Below are positions 1-7,049 of a stretch of DNA of 18,209 nucleotides, in pieces. Below the pieces are notes generated by a model. The model had not been told where the DNA came from, made no database searches, and worked only from the letters and a program-made list of their open reading frames with translations. Made by a program: the position numbers and the translations under genes. The DNA is from Candidatus Hydrogenedentes bacterium CG07_land_8_20_14_0_80_42_17 (GTDB lineage Bacteria > UBA8481), in the NCBI GenBank assembly GCA_002780065.1, contig PEWQ01000074.1:1-18209 (forward strand). The letters are read 5' to 3'. Within the stretch, counting starts at the first letter, position 1. Each line of letters opens with the position of its first letter.

Positions 1-1119
1 CAAAAGTAAATAAAACCATCCTCGAAATAATAGCGAATTTCGAAGAGCATAAAGAATCATAACAGTGATCTTTGTTCGCGAAGAGAGTTCAGTCGATATA
101 CCCATATCATTATTCTGAATCCCTGTCTGAAATGGATACCATACCTCTTCTGCAAATCCCCACTGAAATGCTCCAAGCATTATTCTGTGCCGCAAATAGA
201 GAAGAGGATGCCGAGTAAGCGCAGAAAGCCATGCAGTAAAAAGTATTTTAAGTTCTTGCGGATTGCGGGTCATTTTCAACCTGTTTGGATTTTTTGGATT
301 GTAAATTTTCTCTACTCTGAACGGCTGATAAATACTTATCCAATCTTCGTAAGTCATATTCTTATTATTTTGAAAAACCTTCGGCACAGTCTTCTCACCT
401 GTCATTGCAGAAATTGCTGTGAGGTCGTGAGCCATAAACCACTGAGTCGGAAGATACGACGGCTCATCAATTAAAGTTTTAGTCGCAATCGCATTGAATA
501 AAACTAAAGATGCAAAGATTAAAGAGCCAATTACAATTTTTTTCTTCATCGATGTAATTGCATTTTTTAGTGTAATGTGACTCATCCAGAAACAGAGCGG
601 CAATACGGCAGTGATTGCGTTATGTCGAACTCCAATTGCATAAAGCAAAACAAAAAAATTCATACATAATAAAATCCTTTTCGTTTTGCACTCATCAACA
701 GTTGATGCTTTACTCAATAAACCTACAGCAAGAACTAAATCAGAACCCATTGCAACGTCTTTCCAAATCGTCGAGAGAAGCGCAATAACCGGAGGGAAAA
801 ATCCTATTACGAAAAGAAATAACAATGACAATTCTTTTCGAGATGACCTGGAATCGAGAATAAAAGCCATTCCGAGCCAAAATAAAAGGTTATTGAATAA
901 CAGCATTCCCTGCTGGCCCGGCCAAATCAAATCTATGAAATGCCATACAAAGGCCATCATCGGCGGATGCCAATCAGTGAAATGAAAGCTCTGCGCTTCG
1001 GTAAATTGCTCAAACGAATCCTTTGACATAAACCCTGGAAAGAAAAGATAAGTGACGGTAATAGCTCCAAGAAACGCCGCAAAATAAAGCAATAATCTTG
1101 ATTCAAATACTCGCTTCAT
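1..1119 (-). CDS. GT-C-like polytopic membrane protein, C-terminus missing at window edge
   Basis: An open frame of 373 codons reads without a stop from the ATG at 1119 to base 1, so the 3' part of the gene lies outside the window. The first hydrophobic segment (about residues 9-30) is followed by a periplasm-type loop with D34-S35 and D49-W50-H51-P52. Further hydrophobic stretches lie near 70-88, 97-117, 124-134, 149-164, 168-180 and 194-212. Other motifs are W119-K120-D121-V122 and R165-H166-N167. The early Asp-Ser, the HP loop, the WKD and the R(H/N)N motifs resemble uncharacterised GT-C-fold membrane glycosyltransferase-like proteins of the DUF6020 type, which probably use lipid-linked sugars; this is recognised from memory only. 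The start overlaps the stop of the amylase gene as ATGA, so translation is probably coupled. No Shine-Dalgarno (SD) sequence of its own is obvious. The substrate cannot be told. Confidence 0.8.
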   Translation of the reverse strand, partial: MKRVFESRLLLYFAAFLGAITVTYLFFPGFMSKDSFEQFTEAQSFHFTDWHPPMMAFVWHFIDLIWPGQQGMLLFNNLLFWLGMAFILDSRSSRKELSLLFLFVIGFFPPVIALLSTIWKDVAMGSDLVLAVGLLSKASTVDECKTKRILLCMNFFVLLYAIGVRHNAITAVLPLCFWMSHITLKNAITSMKKKIVIGSLIFASLVLFNAIATKTLIDEPSYLPTQWFMAHDLTAISAMTGEKTVPKVFQNNKNMTYEDWISIYQPFRVEKIYNPKNPNRLKMTRNPQELKILFTAWLSALTRHPLLYLRHRIMLGAFQWGFAEEVWYPFQTGIQNNDMGISTELSSRTKITVMILYALRNSLLFRGWFYLLL

Positions 1120-2414
1120 TTTTCTCGCGAATCAGAACGATTAGCAAAAGGTGAACTTGAGAAATGAAACTCTTCAATAATTTTTCCGCTCTTTTTAATT
1201 TTGATGAAAGAGTCGCTTGGATTTAATTTCAAATTATCTTTTCCGCTTCCGACAAAACAACTGCAGTACCCGTCATTCAAGCCGACAACCGCGCTTTCAT
1301 CTTCTTTTCTCATTTCGAAAATAAGTGTTCTCGAGCGATTATCCGCAAAAATGGGTTTAAATTCTCCGCTGAATAGAGCATTGTATTTTTTTCTGATTTC
1401 AATTAATTTTTTTACATGGAGTTTTAAATCAATGTCCTGCTTCGACGTATCCCAAAGCATATCTCCACGCGCCTCTTGAACATTTTTTTCAGAGAGCCCT
1501 ATTTCGTCTCCGTGATAAAGCATCGGAATGCCGGGAAGCGTGAGCAAAAAAAAGAATGCTTTAAATGTTCTTTCACGACCTGCAATTGAGATGAATCGTT
1601 CGGTGTCATGATTGCCGAGAAAGTTCCACGACATATTCAGAAAGCGTTTAGGATATGTTGCCTGCAGATTTGAAACTCGTTCCAGAAAAGTTTCGGGCGA
1701 GGAGTCTTCAATAAAGAAAGTCCGTATATTTTCCCGAAATAAAAAGTTAGTGACTCCGTCTGAAAGATTTTTATGTGCGTATTGCGGAGCAAAGTGCCAG
1801 TCTTCGATCCAGATCGGTTTGCCGCAAAGTTTTTTTTTGATTTCTTTCAAAAAATCGAATGGCAGAAGGTGCGCTGCATCCAGCCGCCAACCGTCGGCTC
1901 CGCTCCATCGATCAAGAACTTTTAGAATTTTCTTTCTGACTTCAGGCTTTTGCGCATCGAGTTTTGGAAGATGATTCCCATCCTTCCACATCATAGTTTT
2001 GTTTTTGTCCTTCATTATGTAGTAGCGTCTTCTTGAAACAGGATTTTTGAACCAAGGATGCTCATGAGAAGTATGATTGAAGACTCCGTCAAGTATCAAA
2101 AGCATGTTATTTTGATGAACCGTTTCGACAAGCTCGAGATAATCTCTGTAAGTTCCTAACATTGGGTCAATAGAATTGTAATCGATTGTGTCATATCTGT
2201 GAGGACTTCCCGCAGTAAAGATAGGATTCAAATATATTGCAGTGACACCGAGCTCTTTGAGATAAGGAATAGTCTCGGTGATACCGCGGAGCGTGCCGCC
2301 GTGAAAAGAATTATTTTCTTTTGATTGAACTACTTTGTCGTTTTTTTTCCAACGGTCAGGAAAGATCTGATAGACAATTTCTCTACCTGGAATGAATTTT
2401 CTTTTGTGAGCCAT
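1116..2414 (-). CDS. GH13 alpha-amylase family glycoside hydrolase (neopullulanase/cyclomaltodextrinase-like), cytoplasmic
   Basis: Cleaves alpha-1,4 (possibly alpha-1,6) glucans. I favour the ATG at 2414 (432 aa, MAHKRKFIPG...). A TTG at 2453 in the same frame would add 13 residues, and neither start has a clear SD. Numbered from the TTG, all GH13 conserved regions are present: DGVFNH (D122, N126, H127), GWRLD with nucleophile D192, the acid/base E217 in IWIED, and NHD with D283. The early YQIFPDRW motif points to the neopullulanase/cyclomaltodextrinase group, but the N-terminal CBM34 domain usual there is absent. There is no signal peptide, so it should act in the cytoplasm on imported maltodextrins. 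That fits the sugar-import operon about 2.3 kb away on the same strand. The 3' end overlaps the membrane-protein gene by 4 nt. A 23-bp stretch inside the gene is repeated exactly at 3493-3515. Confidence 0.93.
   Translation of the reverse strand: MAHKRKFIPGREIVYQIFPDRWKKNDKVVQSKENNSFHGGTLRGITETIPYLKELGVTAIYLNPIFTAGSPHRYDTIDYNSIDPMLGTYRDYLELVETVHQNNMLLILDGVFNHTSHEHPWFKNPVSRRRYYIMKDKNKTMMWKDGNHLPKLDAQKPEVRKKILKVLDRWSGADGWRLDAAHLLPFDFLKEIKKKLCGKPIWIEDWHFAPQYAHKNLSDGVTNFLFRENIRTFFIEDSSPETFLERVSNLQATYPKRFLNMSWNFLGNHDTERFISIAGRERTFKAFFFLLTLPGIPMLYHGDEIGLSEKNVQEARGDMLWDTSKQDIDLKLHVKKLIEIRKKYNALFSGEFKPIFADNRSRTLIFEMRKEDESAVVGLNDGYCSCFVGSGKDNLKLNPSDSFIKIKKSGKIIEEFHFSSSPFANRSDSREK
1433..1455. repeat. 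23-bp direct repeat, copy inside the amylase gene
   Basis: This stretch is identical over 23 bp, same orientation, to 3493-3515; the flanks on both sides differ. On the minus strand it encodes WDTSKQD of the GH13 protein. The two copies bracket about 2 kb containing the amylase 5' part and the toxin-antitoxin pair. Confidence 0.9.
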
Positions 2415-2703
2415 AATGCATTTTATAATAACGGAATATATTTTATTGAACAAGGTTTGGAAATTGATGCGGTTTTCTGAACCGCGCGCCCTTCGCTACA
2501 CAAGAGCCCCCGAAATATCATCGCCTTCACAGGCAAATCAACCCGTCGGGCGCGCCGCTTGCCGTTTTTGCAAGCCGCGTGAACGACGAATCTTGGTTGC
2601 GCGCGGTTGCGCGAAGCGACCACAGGGAGCGTAGCCAGAAACCCGTCGTTAGAAGAAAGCCACCGTTGCAATGTATCAAGCAAAAAACGCCACGGTTCAC
2701 TTG
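2415..2703. other. GC-rich intergenic segment with hairpins, no supported gene
   Basis: Between the amylase start and the toxin stop the composition turns distinctly GC-rich, with many CGCG/GCGC steps, unlike the AT-rich flanks. Two inverted repeats are visible. One is GCGGTT/AACCGC at 2469-2485 with a 5-nt loop. The other is GCTTGC/GCAAGC at 2557-2575 with a 7-nt loop, extendable outward past one mismatch. Short open frames exist on both strands (2416-2634 plus, 2423-2683 minus), but they have no SD and resemble no family I know. I read this as decayed or acquired non-coding sequence, possibly carrying the toxin operon terminator. Confidence 0.6.
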
Positions 2704-3027
2704 TTAAAAACCCAAAGCATATAGGATTGCTATCTTTATTTCTACAAGTCGATCATTTGATAAAGTCGCGATGAGAGAACCAAGGTGCGATTTTTCGACC
2801 GTGCGCAGGTGATCAAGATTCACGACGCAATCATTTTGCAGACCATCTTCAATCGACAAATGGACTTGCGATGGCACTTCTCGAATAGCCGACGTAATAG
2901 GCGCAACAGTAACCGTCTTCAGATATTCAATATGAGTAGCGCGAGTCAGCACAAGCACTGGCCGTTTTTTATCGGGCTTAGAAAACTTGTACCAACGGAT
3001 TTCACCGCGGCATATCAATCCGGCCAT
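2704..3027 (-). CDS. mazF: MazF/PemK-type mRNA interferase toxin
   Basis: Toxin of a type II toxin-antitoxin pair; family members are sequence-specific endoribonucleases that cut mRNA. The ATG at 3027 gives 107 aa and has a GGAG five nt upstream; a TTG at 3045 would add six residues and is less likely. Family hallmarks are RGEIRWYKF near the N-terminus, KRPVLVL with the catalytic-type Arg22, the VAPITS strand with Thr45/Ser46, and the C-terminal half with DGL, NLDHLRTV and the LG turn. The length matches the family. The start lies 13 nt inside the antitoxin gene in another frame, so translation is coupled. No frameshift or missing key residue is visible, so it is probably intact. Confidence 0.93.
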   Translation of the reverse strand: MAGLICRGEIRWYKFSKPDKKRPVLVLTRATHIEYLKTVTVAPITSAIREVPSQVHLSIEDGLQNDCVVNLDHLRTVEKSHLGSLIATLSNDRLVEIKIAILYALGF

Positions 3028-3245
3028 ACTTGCTCCGCTTCCCAACCGGCGTATTCCTCTCGTTTCTGCGGATGCTTTCGGTAACCCTCTCTGTGCTTGG
3101 CTTCAAGATCACGGTCACGCAATACTTTCAGCGCATCGATAAGCGCTTTCCGAGTAAAACCGGAGCGAGTCGTCTTTAGCCTACGCGCCGCGCTATCTAC
3201 CGCTGTAACAAGCGCGGGATCCAGAGTCATCTGAACAGTTCGCAT
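3015..3245 (-). CDS. Ribbon-helix-helix (CopG/MazE-like) antitoxin
   Basis: Antitoxin expected to bind and neutralise the MazF-type partner and to repress its own promoter as a dimer. The ATG at 3245 follows a strong GGAGG five nt upstream, giving 76 aa; the TTG at 3257 would overlap that SD and is rejected. The N-terminal half (VQMTLDPALVTAVDSAARR, then LKTTRSGFTRKALIDAL) has the strand-helix-helix pattern of RHH DNA-binding proteins. The charged C-terminal half, ending GWEAEQVWPD, is the expected toxin-binding tail. The antitoxin-first order and 13-nt overlap with the toxin are typical for this family. The palindromic operator upstream supports autoregulation. Confidence 0.9.
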   Translation of the reverse strand: MRTVQMTLDPALVTAVDSAARRLKTTRSGFTRKALIDALKVLRDRDLEAKHREGYRKHPQKREEYAGWEAEQVWPD

Positions 3246-3263
3246 TTCCACCTCCAAAGTGTA

Positions 3264-3281
3264 TAGCTATCATAATAGCTA
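3264..3281. promoter_or_regulatory. Perfect palindromic operator for the antitoxin
   Basis: TAGCTAT, a 4-bp spacer and ATAGCTA form a perfect 7+4+7 inverted repeat lying 19 bp upstream of the antitoxin ATG. It overlaps the predicted -10 box. RHH antitoxins usually bind short palindromes placed over their own promoter, so this is the likely autoregulatory site. Confidence 0.75.
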
Positions 3282-3298
3282 CTACGTGTCGGTGTCAA
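3269..3298 (-). promoter_or_regulatory. Sigma70-type promoter of the toxin-antitoxin operon
   Basis: Read on the minus strand, a perfect -35 TTGACA (3298-3293) is followed after 18 bp by a -10 TATGAT (3274-3269). The -10 lies in the centre of the operator palindrome. This is the best promoter match seen in the window. Confidence 0.75.
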
Positions 3299-3579
3299 CG
3301 GGAAAATAAGTTACGCAGCGATTCCGCAACGTGCGGAAAATTAGCGGGAAAAACGAGTCGGGAATTTGTTGCGAGGTCATAGAAACGCGGTAGAGCAGGG
3401 TATTTTCGGAAAAAGTCGGTCGCAGGATGACGAATTTCGGTTCAATCTGAGCAATGCCGGATTTTAGGGCAAAGGTATTACGTCTCGTTTTGTGTCCTGC
3501 TTCGACGTATCCCAAGGTTTGAATAGAGAATCGAGAGCTCTACATTGCCAATAAAGCGCTGTAGCCGTATCATCTTCAT
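3299..3579. other. Intergenic stretch before the GT4 gene, no supported gene
   Basis: This stretch lies between the antitoxin promoter and the glycosyltransferase start. An open frame from a TTG at 3515 down to 3282 on the minus strand has no SD, starts inside the 23-bp repeat and ends in the antitoxin promoter. I recognise no family and treat it as non-coding or decayed. Composition is more GC-rich than the glycosyltransferase gene that follows. Confidence 0.5.
3493..3515. repeat. 23-bp direct repeat, intergenic copy of an amylase-gene stretch
   Basis: Exact copy, same orientation, of 1433-1455. Here it sits outside any supported gene, about 65 bp before the GT4 start, at the right end of the GC-rich segment. 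The sequences beyond both ends of the 23 bp do not match. Confidence 0.9.
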
Positions 3580-4722
3580 GTGATTGAAAAACGAATTTTG
3601 ATGATATCGAATTTCTTTCCGCCGGATGCAGTTGGCGGAGCCGAGCGAGTGCTCTTCAATACTGCAAAATCGCTTGCTGAACGCGGATACGCCTTGAGGG
3701 TTTTGGCGAGACAATGCCATGAGACCGAAGAAGACACGAATATTGAATTCGAGGTACATAGAAGATTAAGATTTCACGGGGCTCATCCTCAAAATCTTGC
3801 AGGTCGAATTAGACATCTTCTATTTGAAGAGTATTTTGATTCTGAAAATGCAAAAATTGTTAGAGAGGAAATAAAAGATTTCAAACCTGACTTGCTATAT
3901 CTAAATGCGCTGACCGGGCTTTCGCATTCTCCGCTATGGACTGCGGCTCAATCGGGAATTCCATTAATAATTCATCTGCACGATTATTGGCTGAGAGATG
4001 CTTTATCCCATAAAAAATTAGGTTGGTTGAATAAGATTCTTTTTTCGATGCTGAAGAATTATCTTATTGTAACCGTTTCGGAAGCGGTAAGAAGATTAGT
4101 TATTAATTCTGGAGTCGCGCCGGAAAAAGTTGTTACAGTTTTAAATGCTTTATCAGAGGATTTTCCTGTATTAGATGAGAATGAGATTAATATGAGAAGA
4201 GGAGCTGTTTACTGCGGCAGAATTTCTCGAGCTAAAGGTTTGCATATAATTGCTTCTACTGGAACAGATGTTGATGTTTATGGGAATGGAGATAAAGAAT
4301 ATCTTGAAGAGTGCATAAAAAAATCCGAAAGTCGTATTCATTACAAAGGCTGTATATCTCATAGTGAGGTGACAGATGTATTTCGACGTTACGCTATCTC
4401 AATTCTCCCGTCATTATGGATGGAACCATGCCCTTTGGTTTTGCTTGAGTCGATGGCGTCAGGTTGTGTTCCTATAGCTTCTGATATTGGAGGAATACCC
4501 GAGGTATTGGGCAGAGGAGAAGACTCTGCAGGGCTTCTGATACCGCCGGGCGATGCTCAAGCACTTGAAGAAGCTGGAAAATTTCTTTTAGATAATGACA
4601 GTGTGAGATTAGATTATGCTAAAAGAGGAATTCAGAGAGTTAAGAGATTATTCAACTGGCAGAATTATGTCGACCGCATAGAAAAAAATATTAACGAAAT
4701 GATTTTAGATCAAACTGAGTAA
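3580..4722 (+). CDS. GT4-family glycosyltransferase
   Basis: Retaining GT-B-fold glycosyltransferase, probably moving a sugar from a nucleotide-sugar donor onto a surface polysaccharide or glycolipid. The N-terminal half has the GT4 opening KRILMISNFFPPDAVGGAE, and IHLHDYW at 131-137 marks the acceptor-side domain. The C-terminal half has the donor-site EX7E motif (E282 and E290 in MEPCPLVLLE), followed by SDIGGIPEVL and the IPPGDAQAL loop. The 380-aa length is normal. The start is uncertain: GTG at 3580 gives the usual MxxKRIL opening, ATG at 3601 would cut into the first strand, and no SD is seen at either. The gene is alone on the plus strand. Its last 13 bp overlap the convergent protease gene, and no terminator hairpin is visible between them. 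The acceptor and sugar cannot be deduced. Confidence 0.92.
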   Translation: MIEKRILMISNFFPPDAVGGAERVLFNTAKSLAERGYALRVLARQCHETEEDTNIEFEVHRRLRFHGAHPQNLAGRIRHLLFEEYFDSENAKIVREEIKDFKPDLLYLNALTGLSHSPLWTAAQSGIPLIIHLHDYWLRDALSHKKLGWLNKILFSMLKNYLIVTVSEAVRRLVINSGVAPEKVVTVLNALSEDFPVLDENEINMRRGAVYCGRISRAKGLHIIASTGTDVDVYGNGDKEYLEECIKKSESRIHYKGCISHSEVTDVFRRYAISILPSLWMEPCPLVLLESMASGCVPIASDIGGIPEVLGRGEDSAGLLIPPGDAQALEEAGKFLLDNDSVRLDYAKRGIQRVKRLFNWQNYVDRIEKNINEMILDQTE

Positions 4723-7049
4723 TAAAGTTCAATTAAAATTTTTGCTAATTTATTTGGCATAAACCAATCGCGTAATTCTCGAATTGTTGAAAGAAAATTA
4801 GTTGGAAAGGTTCTCTCTAAAAGACAAACTTTATTTGTCGCTGGAGATTCAGACGCAAGAATCGATGCGAGCGGCGAATATGCTGTGAAGTAAGTGTCTG
4901 AATAAGCTCTGGCTGTTTCTGATGAAAAGTCAGAATCGGTTGCAATTGCATAAATGTAGAATGTGTCTCCGAATGACAATAGCGGCGTCAAATCGATCGA
5001 ATCGGATCCGGTATTTGAAACTCCACTTGCAAGTAAAACTCCATCGTAGCCTTGATTATCTCTATCAGCATAGAGATCGAGTTTTACCACGCTTGTCTCA
5101 TTCTGCACTGCCAGCCATTTTGTGTACGCCGCATCTTTTGCAACTGAAGCAAGGCTGACTATCTTTACCGAAAGCGCTGAAGGAAAAATAACTCGCTGAG
5201 TTTTTGAAAAACGAATTGCGTCAATATATCCTCGCATTGAATGCGCAGAACCGAAAGAAGACGGTGAACCGAGATAGATAGTATCTGAAGTTGGAGGCGC
5301 TCCAGCGACTAACTTTGACGCTTCTGACTCGCCGTTAACGTAGAGTATCATTCCTTTGGGTCCGTAAGTTATTGCGATGTGATACCATTCTCCAGAATTG
5401 AGTCGAGTCGATGAAGTTATCGTTCCGGAATCAAAGAGAGAATACTGCAGCCGCGAATCGGTGAGGAGAACGAGATCGAGATTGCCCTTTGATTTTGCTC
5501 CAAGCCCTTTTTGAGTCAAAATAAAGCGTGTCTCTGAGAGCGCGTCGGGAGTGTATTTCATGTAAAACTCGATAGTGCCTGATTCCGAATTAATCGCCGA
5601 GACGTATCCGACATAGTCGTCATCTGCGTCGAGAAGAAGCGCGTTTCTTCCGCGCCTCCCCGCATTTGCCGATACTGATGCTGTTCGAATTTCGCCAGGT
5701 GCTGCAGTTGAAAAAGTGTCGGCTCGGATCGAATAAGTGTCATTCGAAAATGGAAATAGCGTCGAATAAAGTGCATTGGAAAGAAGGTTGTATAGGTCGA
5801 TGCGGCCCCATCCGGTTTCTTCGTCATAACCGCTCGGGCCAATATCTTTCGCAGTCGCATTCATCAAAGTAATTATGTTTGCTGGAGAAAATTCAGGTCT
5901 TATCGATTTTAAAAGCGCCGCCGCCGCAGTGACTAGCGGCGTTGCAAACGAAGTTCCGCTTTTGGATACAGTTGTTGCTCCGGGACTTAAAGTTAAAACA
6001 TTATCGCCCGGTGCAGCGACATCGACTCCAGACAGAGAAGAGGGAGTTCGATACGCGGAGAACGAAGCGCGTGTGTCGGAAGATGTTGTTGCGCCTACTG
6101 CAAACGCGTATAGAGAATTCGCAGGATATGCCACAAGAGAATCCACCGCCTCTGAGGCATTATTTCCGCTTGCGGCAAAAACCGGTATTCCGGAATTTCT
6201 TGCGTAAAGCAGAGCGTCTTCGATTGCATCGATCGTGTAAGCGATTGTTTCTCCGAGAGAAAGATTTATAGCGGTCGCTTTATTCTCGACGGCTTTTCGA
6301 ATGCCATTTGCTACATTGAAGTCAGACCCGCTTCCGTTCTCATCGAGCACTCTTACAAACATGACCTTTGCGCTCCAATCCACTCCGGCAATATCGATGC
6401 CGTTATTTGTTGCGGCGGCGGCCATGCCGGCAACCATTGTTGCATGTCCGGTTCCTGTGATTGGCTCAGACGGATCGCTGTCGCCGTCCAGAATGTCAAT
6501 TCCACTTGCAAAAACAACTCTCGATGAAAGGTCGGCGTGCGTTGAATCACCGCCGGTATCGATTATTGCAATGGTCTCCGAACTCGAACCGGTCGTGAAG
6601 TCCCATGCCTCGGTGCATCGCATGATTGCATGATGGTATTGAGAAGCAAACGACGGATCGTTTGGAACGGTTGAGAGCGAATGAAGTTTGAAATTTGGCT
6701 GAACGGAATGGCAAAGCCCTGAATTTTTGAGTTCGGATATTGCGCCTTCAACGGTAATTCCATTTCTGATTTTTAAGAGATGATAATTCGAGCCCGGTAA
6801 AATTGAAAGAGTCACATAACCCATCGAATGCATAGTTGAGACTGCCGCGGCATCGCGCGGAAGAACAACTATTTCTGTAGAACTATAAAGTGGAGATGGT
6901 GCTTGAGCGCGAGATGATATCAGCGACAATAGAAAAATAATGATGAATGAAATAAAAGTGATGCGTGATGAGTGATGAGTAAAGAGAAGTTTTTGGATTG
7001 AGGACTTATTATTTTGTTTTGTAAGGAAACTCTCAGAATCTTTTTTCAT
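4710..7049 (-). CDS. Secreted S8 subtilisin-like serine protease with LamG domain and truncated CFI-box-like tail
   Basis: Exported peptidase, last gene of the import operon. The start at 7049 overlaps the stop of the CBM48 lipoprotein gene as ATGA. The signal peptide has an unusually long n-region (about 30 residues, partly encoded by a 7-bp tandem repeat), a hydrophobic core at about 31-45 and a likely cut after AQA (48-50). A propeptide-like region follows to about 130. The catalytic residues are D164 (IIDTG), H202 (GHATMVAG, with Ala instead of the usual Gly), oxyanion N296 (AASGN) and S367 (GTSFATP), so it should be active. A LamG/concanavalin-like domain covers about 471-620 (EWYHIAITY, MILYVNG, RGYIDAIRFS). 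A beta-rich module spans about 625-735. The last 40 residues (CLLERTF, IRELRDWFMPN, LIELYYSV) match the CFI-box tail pattern but stop right after YYSV. The target is unknown; it could process the surface barrels or act on external protein. Confidence 0.93.
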   Translation of the reverse strand: MKKDSESFLTKQNNKSSIQKLLFTHHSSRITFISFIIIFLLSLISSRAQAPSPLYSSTEIVVLPRDAAAVSTMHSMGYVTLSILPGSNYHLLKIRNGITVEGAISELKNSGLCHSVQPNFKLHSLSTVPNDPSFASQYHHAIMRCTEAWDFTTGSSSETIAIIDTGGDSTHADLSSRVVFASGIDILDGDSDPSEPITGTGHATMVAGMAAAATNNGIDIAGVDWSAKVMFVRVLDENGSGSDFNVANGIRKAVENKATAINLSLGETIAYTIDAIEDALLYARNSGIPVFAASGNNASEAVDSLVAYPANSLYAFAVGATTSSDTRASFSAYRTPSSLSGVDVAAPGDNVLTLSPGATTVSKSGTSFATPLVTAAAALLKSIRPEFSPANIITLMNATAKDIGPSGYDEETGWGRIDLYNLLSNALYSTLFPFSNDTYSIRADTFSTAAPGEIRTASVSANAGRRGRNALLLDADDDYVGYVSAINSESGTIEFYMKYTPDALSETRFILTQKGLGAKSKGNLDLVLLTDSRLQYSLFDSGTITSSTRLNSGEWYHIAITYGPKGMILYVNGESEASKLVAGAPPTSDTIYLGSPSSFGSAHSMRGYIDAIRFSKTQRVIFPSALSVKIVSLASVAKDAAYTKWLAVQNETSVVKLDLYADRDNQGYDGVLLASGVSNTGSDSIDLTPLLSFGDTFYIYAIATDSDFSSETARAYSDTYFTAYSPLASILASESPATNKVCLLERTFPTNFLSTIRELRDWFMPNKLAKILIELYYSV
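6958..6978. repeat. Three tandem copies of a 7-bp unit inside the protease signal sequence
   Basis: GTGATGC, GTGATGA, GTGATGA on the plus strand. On the minus strand the 21 bp keep the frame and encode part of THHSSRIT, between the start codon and the hydrophobic core of the signal peptide. Confidence 0.85.

Noticed and set aside
1612-1974. 120-codon plus-strand frame opposite the amylase gene
   Set aside because: It mirrors the GH13 catalytic region, which is fully conserved on the other strand.
2416-2683. Overlapping short open frames on both strands in the GC-rich segment
   Set aside because: They overlap each other and the amylase start, contain hairpin sequence, lack SDs, and the Arg/Cys-rich translations look like read-through of non-coding GC-rich DNA.
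3282-3515. 77-codon open frame on the minus strand starting at TTG
   Set aside because: No SD, starts within the 23-bp repeat, ends within the antitoxin promoter, and resembles no family; its coding status is not supported.
5875-6633. Long plus-strand open frames opposite the protease gene
   Set aside because: They are antisense to the S8 catalytic domain, whose motifs are all intact on the minus strand; they reflect biased codon use only.
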